DNA of 21,362 nt from Pelargonium nanum (taxonomy: Eukaryota; Streptophyta; Magnoliopsida; Geraniales; Geraniaceae). This document shows, in pieces, positions 1 through 7,897 of this stretch. Both the position numbers and the translations under genes were made by a program. The notes under the pieces were generated by a model, which was not told the origin of the DNA, ran no database searches, and was given only the letters and a program-made list of their open reading frames with translations. The stretch is from positions 1 to 21,362 of the forward strand of contig JAYMTF010001781.1 of NCBI GenBank assembly GCA_036897485.1. Direction: 5' to 3'. The stretch's first letter is position 1. Each line of letters starts with the position of its first letter.

Positions 1-540
1 GCATATCAGAAGCTTCTTGCCTCAGCTCCTGAGGGTATAGAGGTAGGCCCGCTCGCTGGCGCCTCTTCAGCCTAGTGTTCCAGTAGTTCTTGATTTCGTT
101 ATCTGTGCGACCAGGCAACTGCATGGTCGCGCAAAGAAACATTAATTAAAACACAAATCAGAATAATAAAAGAAAAATCTAAAAAACATATCTAAAGAAA
201 TCTAAAAACTAAAAACATTAAATACCTGGGACGCCATGCGAGCCCATTTATTACCGAGCTTAGCATGGAGCTGGATGATGAGTTTCTCCTCATCCGGCGA
301 AAACGAGCCTTTCTTGAGATTAGGTCTGAGATGGTTAGCCCATCTCAACCTGCAGCTCTTACCACATCGCATAAGTCCTGAATTCCTCTGCACGGCGTTC
401 CAATTCCCTTCACCGTGTCTTTTCACATACTCCATCAAAATTTCGTCTTCAACAGCTGACCACGGCCCCTTCTTCAGCCCTCCGTCCACCACCACTGAGG
501 ACCTCCCCCTCCTCGCTCCTTCCGCGCCGCCACCTTCCAT
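1..540 (-). CDS. GAMYB-like R2R3-MYB transcription factor, 5' part (cut by window edge)
   Basis: Two exons are visible. Exon 1 is 226-540, with ATG at 538-540 and 105 codons ending on donor GTATTT. The intron is 119-225 (107 bp). Exon 2 starts at 118 after acceptor ATGCAG and runs out of the window. The 144 visible residues hold both MYB repeats: R2 with Trp27, Trp47, Trp67 and R3 with Phe80, Trp99, Trp118. The segments [37 protein letters not shown] and RAGLPLYP are typical of the GAMYB group (subgroup 18: MYB33/65/101/97/120). These nuclear activators act in gibberellin, anther, pollen-tube and aleurone programmes, and most are miR159 targets; any miR159 site would lie outside the window. 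The first residues ([13 protein letters not shown]) are low complexity. Group assignment is firm; the exact orthologue cannot be told without the C-terminal part. Confidence 0.93.
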
Positions 541-693
541 TTTCGAGCTAAACAACTCCAAGATGTGAATAAGGAAAAAGAAATACAATATTTTCTTTTT
601 GGTAGGTTTGTGTTTTAGAGTGTTTTGATGCACCAAGAGAGGAAGCAAATGAGGTTTGTTTTGGGGATTGTGTGTAGAATATAAGGAGGGTTG

Positions 694-702
694 TTTTATA
701 TA
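694..702 (-). promoter_or_regulatory. TATA box of the MYB gene
   Basis: Read on the minus strand this is TATATAAAA, about 154 bp upstream of the MYB ATG. That would place the transcription start near 665 with a leader of roughly 125 nt. The spacing is normal for a plant core promoter, but no transcript evidence is available here. Confidence 0.55.
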
Positions 703-748
703 AGGGTTTTGAGTATTTTACGGTGTTTGGATTTGTATGATGATATTA

Positions 749-949
749 CTCCGTCCGTTTCAAAATAAAGTCTAATCTCAATAATTTTTGAGAGTTTATA
801 ATATAAAATCTTGATCACAAAATTGAATGATTATGTATATTTTGTGTGACCAAGAATTCATTATATAGTATTTACAAGATAAGCAGTCAAAGTTGATAGT
901 AGTTGACAAAAAAATTGAAATATACATTCATTTAGAAACGGATGAAATC
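749..949. mobile_element. Stowaway-like MITE (Tc1/mariner type)
   Basis: The element is about 201 bp and AT-rich, with imperfect terminal inverted repeats: CTCCGTCCGTTTCAAAAT at the left and, on the other strand from the right end, GATTTCATCCGTTTCTAAAT. The left end resembles the CTCCCTCCGT terminus of Stowaway MITEs. TA dinucleotides at 747-748 and 950-951 fit the TA duplication of that superfamily. A second, internal inverted repeat (CTTGATCACAAAAT at 810-823 against 839-854) would let the element fold into a hairpin. It has no coding capacity. It lies about 47 bp upstream of the MYB TATA box. Confidence 0.7.
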
Positions 950-1464
950 TAATTTAAACGGGTCTATTTTCTTATTTTCTTTCTTATTTTAGATTCATCA
1001 TTTCAATTTCTCTTTTTGGATAATAAATGTTGAATACGCATTGAATGTAGTCGTTTCTTTTTCTCACAATTTTGACTCTTAACGTAAATGAGAATATACT
1101 TTCTTTGGTACAATTAAGGAGTTTCTGAGCGAATCATCTCGAGTCTATTTAATTTTCCAAACGATATTAATGACACGTCTCCTACACCAAGCCGGTGTAA
1201 TCAAGCATAGGTTCCTTAAGTGTTACTTCAAGATTTGAATTCGAATAGGCAAGGAAAAACATTATATTTAACCATGTGACGTTGCGGTGATCAAATTATT
1301 TTCTTCAAAAAATGTCATGTTCGCTCAATTTGATGGCATTGTTATAAAAAATAATATGACACAAAATTGTAGAATTGGAAATCAAATTGGAGAGATTGAA
1401 ATCGAAGGAGGGTGGGTGGTCCAAGATTTTATGGGCTAACGTTAGGGTAGTGAGTTGCGTTCAT

Positions 1465-1700
1465 GGTCTAGAAAGGCAGAAGTCAGGTTTGTCGATGCGT
1501 TGTCGTTTCGTGAGACGCTTAACTTGGTTGTGGAGCGGGATTGTCAAGAGGATGTTGTCGAGTTTGATGCGCTTTAGATTGATCAGTTTTGAAGGTTGAA
1601 TGAGATCGACATTAGTGCTTTCAGCCTGACTACAAGGGCTTATGCAAACAAGTTTTTGGTGTGGTGGAAAAATCGTTTCCACTTAGATCATCCGTGAAAC
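1465..1700 (+). pseudogene. Decayed RNase H-like (RVT_3-type) fragment, possibly LINE-derived
   Basis: One plus frame reads AEVRFVDALSFRETLNLVVE, then RDCQEDVVEFDAL, then, past in-frame stops, RLNEIDISAF. The pattern (AEA..AL..GL.LA...G...V..E.DAL, then a linker and a second helix) recalls the RNase H-like RVT_3 domain found in plant LINE-related genes. The same stretch is open for 74 codons in a neighbouring frame (1375-1599), but that translation resembles nothing I know. There are at least three stops in the RNase H-like frame, so this is not an active gene. The assignment rests on pattern memory only and could be wrong. Confidence 0.3.
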
Positions 1701-2716
1701 ATTAGTTGGAAAATTGGAGAAGAATTAGAACAAGGTAATGTTTGAGAGAGTCATATTACAAATCGAATTGAAAGGATTCCAGTACCTTTGGTATTAAATA
1801 TTTTATTATTATTTTGTAATATTTTCTCATAAACTCGTAAGAATGCTATAAACTCATAATTTTGGTTCGGTTTTCGGTCCACTAATTATATAACCAGTTG
1901 GTTTAGTCCAATTTGAGTTTGGACCGATTTTATTTTACTTTCATTATCTTTTAAAATTATTCTATCAGTTATTTTATTGTTTTTAATTTTCAATCTTTAA
2001 TATTAAATTCAATACATTTGATCTGATTTTGGATTGACTCGTTCTTGGACTAACCCTAATCTGTCCAATCTTCAGTCCACTTAGAGAAAATTCAATTAAT
2101 TCAGTTCGTTCCCGTCTTGATCCGATGTCTAACTCTATATGAAACACTCATTTTAAGATGAAAATAGCAAAATTTTAATCTTTAATGTACCTAATAGCAT
2201 CGGCCCGTAGCATTCAGAAAATAAATCCTTGGGTGTTAGACCGAAAGGTGATACCCGGTGGCCAAGGAGCAAACCACCTAAGCCATGCTACGAGCCATCA
2301 TTGATCCAACCTAATAATGCTAGACACGAGTTGGCGAAAAGTGGCTTAACAAACATGCGAACATTTTTTGCCTTGAGCTTGAGCGGGCTTGGCTCAATTA
2401 TGACCCACGACTTATTTTGTTTGCAAACTAAGTCATGACCTAACCGATACTACTAGACTACGGCCACAAAAAGTGGCTCGATAAGCATATTTGCGTCTTT
2501 TGTCTCGGTTCGTTGTCCCATTTGCCAGCACTGAACAAGACCTTCAACAAATTATGCATTGTGCTACAATGATTGATTTCTTAACCCCAAAGCTAATAAT
2601 ATGTACAAATAATATCACAAACTATCAATGAAAAGACAATTTTCTTGGTGATTAAATCCATAGAACCAACATTTAAATGAAAGACAAATAAATATCTCAA
2701 GCAGCACATGTGAATA
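1700..2716. other. Intergenic stretch with no gene seen
   Basis: AT-rich sequence without a supported coding region. Around 1862-2090 there are GGTTCGGTTTTCGGT-like and GGTTTAGTCCAATTTGAG-like phrases that look like decayed dispersed repeat. Between about 2325 and 2510 two stretches resemble each other imperfectly: one around AAAAGTGGCTTAACAAACATGCG and a later one around AAAAAGTGGCTCGATAAGCATATTTGCG. The start of the 69-codon open frame at 2229 is not ATG and its product is unrecognised, so I do not call it a gene. Confidence 0.4.
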
Positions 2717-2746
2717 ACACGACACGACACGACACGACACAACACG
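2717..2746. repeat. Pentanucleotide microsatellite (ACACG)n
   Basis: About six units of ACACG/CGACA in a row, the last ones slightly imperfect (ACACAACACG). It lies in intergenic DNA, so length changes here should not affect any gene. Confidence 0.85.
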
Positions 2747-3324
2747 TTAGACTTCGAAGTTTCTTCCTTCTACTTTGTCGCCAAACTTATAACGAGATAG
2801 AACTGTAAAACATGTAAAACTTCGCTCAGTTCTTGATCCTCATGGCGCCATCGAAATTCTACCATCATGAAATCTTCCAAACTCGGATTCAACATTGTAT
2901 TGTCCTGACAGTCTATAACATATTTACAGATATTTACAGGTCTCGCATCTTTCATTGTAAGATGTGATGGTTTTTACTTCCCCTTACTAGGTGTCTACAA
3001 CAATGACGGGGCTTTTGGTGGAATATGAGTTGCTAACTCTTACATGAAACGGATAATGTTTTGCCTCAAGCTAACCTTCTGTTGGAATCCCCCGAGTTTC
3101 GCAGGTTTGGTTCAAAACCCAAAAACGGTTCTCTATAGCTATCCTTAAACCGATGCAAGTAAGAAAAATGAATTTTTAACCTAATTCGGTCATACTTATG
3201 TTCAATTCAACGATAATTGTGATAGAAGCATCCCTAGTTTAACATATTTTGGTCGAAGAACGTCTTCTATCTTGCATATGAGGTTGCAAATAATAGAAAC
3301 ATTCATTCCCATTGATCTTAATTG

Positions 3325-3445
3325 GCGTTTGGATATAAAAAATAGAATGAAAACGAGAATCAAATTCCCATTTCAAAGAAATTTTCATGCCCAAAAAGTC
3401 ATAATCCAAACATGAAAAATGGGAATCTCATTCCTACTCCCATTC
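3325..3445. repeat. Fold-back repeat with GGGAAT/ATTCCC arms
   Basis: The left arm (3343-3373, TAGAATGAAAACGAGAATC then AAATTCCCATTT) is the imperfect reverse complement of the right arm (3417-3445, AAATGGGAATCTCATTCC then TACTCCCATTC). GTTTGGAT at 3327-3334 and ATCCAAAC at 3403-3410 form a further short inverted pair. Such CGTTTGGAT/GGGAATGGGAAT modules are common in plant non-autonomous DNA elements. No clear target-site duplication was found, so the limits are approximate. Confidence 0.45.
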
Positions 3446-4060
3446 CCATTCTTGAACAATTCTTTTAAATCTAAACGATATGTTAATGAAATAGTACATA
3501 CAAGAACACGACATAGAGCTAAGAACATGTTACTTTTGTACATAATTCTAAGGAGTAACATATTCACTAAATTCACTGAGAAGTAGTCAGTACATGTTTT
3601 CTATTAGACGGCATATATAAAGGATTCAAAATCTCACTTTTTTACGCAAAATATCTATGCATCTCTAAATTTTCAATAGAACCGTAACCAATACACGATT
3701 TCATACTAACACAACCAAATATCAACCATAACATAATGTAATTGCAAGAGATGCTCGAGACTTGTAAACTTATAAGGAGTTGAGACAAGATTTGGAGATC
3801 TATAGTCGTTTGCAATATCAATAAAGAATTTTGGTTTACAATACTATGATGCAGATCTATAGTCGGATGAAACAAAGCTAGGAAAAGAAGTACCTGCCAC
3901 ATAGCGTGATGGCAGAAGCTACTAATCATGTGAAGCTTCTACAATGTACCGACTTTGTCTATGTGAGACATCACAGTAACCCAATTGCTATAAGACCAAG
4001 TCTTGAAGGACTCTCATTCATGTCCAAATCGTATCCAAGCTATAAAGATCTCGGAAGTTA

Positions 4061-5398
4061 TCACAACATCTCTTTGATGAAATCAAGGTTAAGTGTGTCC
4101 CGGACGATAAGGAACAACCCGAGCAGTAGAACAAGCGTAATACCCGATGACATAATCCGCTGCTCTATTTCAATAGGAAGCTTCCTCCCACCTCTGGCCG
4201 CTTCGATGAGAATCAAGGCCAAGGAGCCCCCGTCCAAAGCAGGCAAAGGAAGAAGATTTATTACCGCAAGATTAAGATTGAGTATAGCCGCAAATTGGTA
4301 AAGCCCGTCAATATTCGACCTTGCAACTTCAGCGCCAACAGCAATGATGGCAACCGGACCCGAAACCTTACTAGCCGTTTGGGAGAAGTTTAGAAACGTT
4401 TGCTTCAAGCTATCCACAACATTGTAAGTGAGACCCCAAAACTCTCTTCCCGAATAATTAAAAGTCTCCGCTAGATTCTTCGCTCTAATCTTTGAAATCT
4501 TAGCATTTGGCGACAACTGAACTCCAATTTTCCCCGTTCCATCTGAATTTTGATCCGGAGTAACCTTAACATCAAAGTCTTTGCCCCCCCTCTCTATTTT
4601 GAACACCACATTTCGTCGAGGATTGTTTTTAATAACATCAACAAGCTCAAGAACGGCATTGGGTCCTGTATTAGGCAATTCAGTTCCATTAACCGCGAGA
4701 ATAACATCCCCGGGAAGCAGACCATCGCGGGAAGCAGCCGAATAGGCCCGAACATCAGGCACAAGAACCCCAGGAAACACCTCTTGTACAGGCAAACCAA
4801 CAGACAAGACTTGAACAAAAATAATCACATAGGCAAAGATAATATTGGCAATCACACCAGCTGAAATCACAAGTACTCTATCAAAGATTGGTCTATTCTT
4901 AAGCAAATTAGCATCATCCACAGGAATATCACTATCAGGATCATTATCAGGAAACCCCACAAACCCACCTAGCGGGAAAGCTCTTATAGAGTACTCCACA
5001 TTCTTGGAATTGAATTTAGCTAAAATTGGACCAAACCCAACTGCAAATTTACTTACATGGATGCCCTGAAGAGAAGCAGCAAGAAAGTGACCACTCTCAT
5101 GAACAACAATAATAGCTGTCAACACTCCAGCTGCCTCCAGAACAGACTCAAAGTTGCCAAAGTCAAGCCCTCCAATAGCCCAAGACCTGAAATCAAGCCT
5201 CCTCCCAACTGGGTATCTGCTCCTTCCATAAAAAGATTGGTTTTTTATGGTTTGTGGAGCAGAGAATGAACATGAAAAAGAAGAAGACAAGGGATTGGAG
5301 ATGTGGGTTTTGGGCTTCAATGGGAAATCTGAAATGGGTGATTTGGAATTGGCTAATCTGGGGAGTGAGAAGGAGGAGGAAGAGAGGTTTATGAGCAT
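4061..5398 (-). CDS. ARASP-like chloroplast membrane zinc metalloprotease (site-2 protease family, M50)
   Basis: A single uninterrupted reading frame of 445 codons starts at the ATG at 5396-5398. Residues 1-75 are Ser/Pro-rich and poor in acidic residues, as expected of a chloroplast transit peptide. The zinc-binding motif HESGH is at 100-104 inside the first hydrophobic segment. FPLGGFVGFPD (141-151) and a long hydrophobic segment (about 174-203) follow. A PDZ-like region (about 200-300) contains GLLPGDVILAVNG. The second metal-site motif, NLLPLPALDGG, is at 381-391, and a last hydrophobic segment is at about 419-433. Order and length match Arabidopsis ARASP/ARASP2 and bacterial RseP. Members cut substrates within the membrane; ARASP sits in the chloroplast envelope and is needed for plastid development. 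All expected catalytic residues are present. Substrates are not deducible here. Confidence 0.95.
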   Translation of the reverse strand: MLINLSSSSFSLPRLANSKSPISDFPLKPKTHISNPLSSSFSCSFSAPQTIKNQSFYGRSRYPVGRRLDFRSWAIGGLDFGNFESVLEAAGVLTAIIVVHESGHFLAASLQGIHVSKFAVGFGPILAKFNSKNVEYSIRAFPLGGFVGFPDNDPDSDIPVDDANLLKNRPIFDRVLVISAGVIANIIFAYVIIFVQVLSVGLPVQEVFPGVLVPDVRAYSAASRDGLLPGDVILAVNGTELPNTGPNAVLELVDVIKNNPRRNVVFKIERGGKDFDVKVTPDQNSDGTGKIGVQLSPNAKISKIRAKNLAETFNYSGREFWGLTYNVVDSLKQTFLNFSQTASKVSGPVAIIAVGAEVARSNIDGLYQFAAILNLNLAVINLLPLPALDGGSLALILIEAARGGRKLPIEIEQRIMSSGITLVLLLGLFLIVRDTLNLDFIKEML

Positions 5399-5632
5399 GG
5401 TTGGTTCCTAGGTTTGGAGAGGCTAATAAGGAAAGAGAAGAGGAAGAAGAGGCAATGAAATGAAGCATTTGAGAGTGAGATTGGATAATCCATATTTTTG
5501 GGTATGTGGAGGGGAAGTGAGGAAAATCATACATGTCTCCTTCTCATCAAAAGCCAAAGAAAAATAGGTTTTGAAATGTCTCCTACATTTGCCACATGGC
5601 ATTTCTTATTTATTTTGTTCTAATGAAATGAT

Positions 5633-5716
5633 TGGGCTTTTGGGCTTGGAGACACTAATTGGGTCATGCCCAAGTTGTATAATTGACCTTCCTAAAGTAT
5701 GTGGGCCAAAGGCCCA
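5633..5716 (-). promoter_or_regulatory. Cluster of site II (TGGGCY) elements upstream of the ARASP-like gene
   Basis: Four copies occur within 84 bp: TGGGCT at 5633-5638 and 5641-5646, TGGGCC at 5702-5707 and its reverse complement GGCCCA at 5711-5716. They lie 235-318 bp upstream of the start codon. In plants, TGGGCY site II motifs bind TCP factors and are enriched in promoters of ribosomal, mitochondrial and plastid-protein genes, which fits the gene. The leader between is CT-rich on the coding strand. Function is inferred from motif and position only. Confidence 0.5.
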
Positions 5717-5746
5717 AAAGTTAAACTATAAAATATCAATATTTTC

Positions 5747-5887
5747 CCTAGTGGGGCGTCATCCGAGTTAGTTGTTAGTTCTTCTCTTAAACCTATAAAT
5801 CCCACCTCATACCGTCGGCAAGGAGGCTCGAACCTGAGATCTCAAAGGAAATCCAAAGCGCATCAACCGCTTGGCCAGACATGCCTT
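5747..5887 (-). mobile_element. tRNA-derived SINE, older copy, shortened at its 3' end
   Basis: Read on the minus strand it begins near GGCATGTCTGGCCAAGCGG, with a good polymerase III A box (TGGCCAAGCGG). It continues through the B box GGTTCGAGCCTCC to CGCCCCACTAGG. Over about 140 bp it matches the first two thirds of the SINE at 7488-7687, with scattered substitutions and small indels. The last third and the A-rich tail of that copy are missing, and I see no clear target-site duplication. Its A box is closer to a tRNA consensus than that of the other copy. Confidence 0.75.
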
Positions 5888-6182
5888 TGGTCACAGAACC
5901 TAATATTTAAGTAGAACAAACTGTTTCGTAGATCTCAAGTTTTAGAAGGAACAATCAATTGTTGTGCAATAGTTAAGAAACGAAAACATGCAATAGATAG
6001 AGAGAGATTTCACGTACCAATTAAACATTCAAGAAGTGCAAGAACATGCGCGCGCATATATATAAGTATATATGTATCAGTTGTTATATTGTTCGTAGAT
6101 CAATATGCAAGAACTCGTTAAGAAAGGACCGAAGAGAGGACTAGAACGGAACATCTTATTCTATTTTGCATATATTCCAAAG

Positions 6183-6290
6183 ATCAAAGAAGAGATATTG
6201 ACGCGGCTCAATCAAAATCACAAGACTAATACGTTCATATAATCGTGTATTCGGATTGAGACACGCCAATACCTTTCTCGATCATGAACC
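6183..6290 (-). ncRNA. MIR171: MIR171 precursor (pre-miR171 hairpin)
   Basis: On the minus strand the 5' arm GGTATTGGCGTGTCTCAATC (6273 down to 6254) pairs with the 3' arm GATTGAGCCGCGTCAATATC (6213 down to 6194). The duplex is 20 bp with one mismatch and three G-U pairs. The stem extends below, where GATCGAGAAAG faces CTTCTTTGATC, and above, where CACGA faces TTGTG, closing on a loop of about 20 nt. The mature sequence sits in the 3' arm, as in all MIR171 genes. The predicted passenger strand begins TATTGG, like known miR171 5p strands. miR171 guides cleavage of HAIRY MERISTEM/SCL6-type GRAS transcripts, controlling meristem maintenance, branching and chlorophyll synthesis. The locus lies alone between the ARASP-like and germin-like genes. 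Confidence 0.93.
6194..6214 (-). ncRNA. MIR171: Mature miR171 (3p)
   Basis: The 21-nt register starts with T followed by GATTGAGCCGCGTCAATATC. It has U instead of the commoner C at position 14, a variant I recall from other plant miR171 members. It would make a G-U pair with the usual GRAS target site. A register shifted three bases downstream (starting TTGAGCC, ending TCTCT) also exists in the family and cannot be excluded. The matching passenger strand, with two-base 3' overhangs, is 6251-6271. Confidence 0.88.
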
Positions 6291-6503
6291 TCTCTCTCCG
6301 ATCTTCTTCGCCACTATATGTATAGATCTTGATCACTAGCTCTATATATATCCATATATGCCTCATGAGGTCCTTGATTCCTGCAGATACAACAAGAATC
6401 ATGTTCCTTATTTCAGTGAAGAGGTGAGTTGTGTACAAAAAAGAAGCTGCCCTTTTTGTGGCTTTACCTTCTTTTCTTTTTCTTGCAAGAGACCTCACAA
6501 AAT

Positions 6504-6520
6504 TATCTATATATATATAA
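6504..6520 (-). promoter_or_regulatory. Probable TATA box of the pri-miR171 transcript
   Basis: Minus-strand reading is TTATATATATATAGATA, about 215-230 bp upstream of the hairpin, so transcription would start near 6475. That is a normal arrangement for a plant pri-miRNA. The same run could be a plain TA microsatellite, and other TATA-like runs occur nearby. Confidence 0.4.
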
Positions 6521-7463
6521 CATGAATGCTCACAAGATTGTTACATAACAAAAAATGTCAAAACTTTCACTCTCTATCCGAGTTTATTCATAATTTTTTT
6601 TGTGAGAAAGAGAGATCTAGTGGCCAAAAACCATAGTTGTTTTCTCATCAACGAGTGTAGAAGACACATCGCTCCACGTGTCCCAATCAATAGGGCACGC
6701 TACGCCATATGTTAGCTGACTCATTTGCCTCGTCCCATATGTCAAAACAATTTTTTGATGTGACATTTATGTGAAACAAAGTTTTATAATATGGCTAGTG
6801 AAATAGACGTATAATCATGTGATTACGATAATGTAAATCAAAGTTTAATGCTTGTTTTATGCATAAACACAGCTTAATATGTATGTATATTCACAATGAA
6901 TTGACAACAAAATTGTCTCTAATTGGGATACCCTAAAGGAGCCGGCAAAATCCTAATAATTCTTATATTTTTGTGCAAAACTAGTAAAGTATTCAAATGT
7001 AATAGTAGTTAATGACATTACATGTACACAATCTTATTGTCGTTTGTACACGAAAAATGTTTCATTCACCTCGAAAACACGTCCTTAAGGACACAAGGAT
7101 AAATATCCCAAGTCGCTTGATCACATAAAGTTCACGAATAATTTTCCTATAAACTTTGAGTTCACAATATAATAGATCATGAATTTGGTAAAGATTGATG
7201 CAAGAGATGAAGCATATTTTGACTTAACTATTCGCGTATTAGGTTGAAACTTACTCAATAAAACCGAAACAAAACAATGAAAACACCATTAAACTTCACA
7301 GAATGTTTAAGATGAAATTCAGGACAAAATGAATAGTTTGAGAACCGAAACAAAACATTTATCGTTAAAATACCATGCAATACGAAAGCCGGCTCGCCAT
7401 TTCTCTACACACACAAGCTTCATATCAATATTAGAAACCAATATAAAGAGATAGAGATTCAAG
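6521..7463. other. Intergenic stretch, no gene seen
   Basis: AT-rich DNA between the divergent MIR171 and germin-like promoters. It contains a G-box core (CACGTG) in CTCCACGTGTCC near 6675 and two CATATGT words (around 6706 and 6737), possible factor sites for either promoter. No open frame with an ATG start and a recognisable product was found. Confidence 0.4.
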
Positions 7464-7711
7464 AAACTAGACCCTTTCAAAGCTTGATGCCGAGACATGT
7501 TGGATCAAGCGGTTGATGCGCTTTGGATTTCCTTTGAGGTCTCAGGTTCGAGCCTCCTTGCCGACGGTATGGGGTGGGATTTATGGGTTTAAGGGAAAAA
7601 CTAACAACTAACAGGGTGACGCCCCCACTAGGATGCGAGAAACACAGGTCGCATAGGCCTGCTTGTCCCGTTGTTTATCAAAAAAAAAAACTAGACCCTT
7701 TCAAAGCTTGA
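7464..7711 (+). mobile_element. tRNA-derived SINE, young insertion with 24-bp target-site duplication
   Basis: The element proper is 7488-7687. It has an A box-like TGGATCAAGCGG, a B box GGTTCGAGCCTCC, a body ending CTTGTCCCGTTGTTTATC and an A tail (11 A in total, the last three shared with the duplication). It is flanked by a perfect 24-bp direct repeat at 7464-7487 and 7688-7711 (starting AAACTAGACCC, ending AAAGCTTGA). A long flawless duplication next to an A tail is the signature of LINE-machinery-driven SINE insertion and implies a recent event. It has no coding capacity and depends on a LINE elsewhere. It ends about 115 bp upstream of the TATA box of the germin-like gene. Confidence 0.92.
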
Positions 7712-7802
7712 AATGTGCATGGACGGCAATTATAAACAAAATGAAAACATTAACTCCATCTTTTTGGCATGTAATATCAAGATTCTTGCAATGGCTAGTC
7801 CT

Positions 7803-7811
7803 TATATATAT
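7803..7811 (+). promoter_or_regulatory. TATA box of the germin-like gene
   Basis: TATATATAT about 95 bp upstream of the ATG at 7898. Transcription would start near 7835, giving a leader of about 60 nt with no upstream ATG close to the start. This also explains why 7898 is taken as the start codon. Confidence 0.6.
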
Positions 7812-7897
7812 GGAGCTCACTGCACATAACTTTCATCAAAACTCAGATTCTCACAACACTCCTCAGTTTCTTGCACTAGCTCTCAGTTCAGCTTGAA

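Noticed and set aside
2770-2955. 61-codon minus-strand frame with protein-like composition (EFRWRHEDQELSEVL)
   Set aside because: It starts with ATG, but I recognise no family and see no supporting splice sites or neighbouring exons. It could be a decayed exon, too weak to call.
3417-3450. Resemblance to miR482 (CTCATTCCTACTCCCATTCCC)
   Set aside because: The match is imperfect and comes from a CCCATT-type repeat. The opposite arm does not resemble a miR482 passenger strand, so the fold-back repeat explains it.
6235-6498. 87-codon minus-strand frame across the MIR171 region
   Set aside because: It opens with GTG, has no recognisable domain, and overlaps the miRNA precursor and its leader. 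It is best explained as chance.
7540-7565. Possible tRNA gene suggested by GGTTCGAGCCTCC
   Set aside because: No acceptor stem or anticodon arm can be formed. The B box belongs to the SINE.
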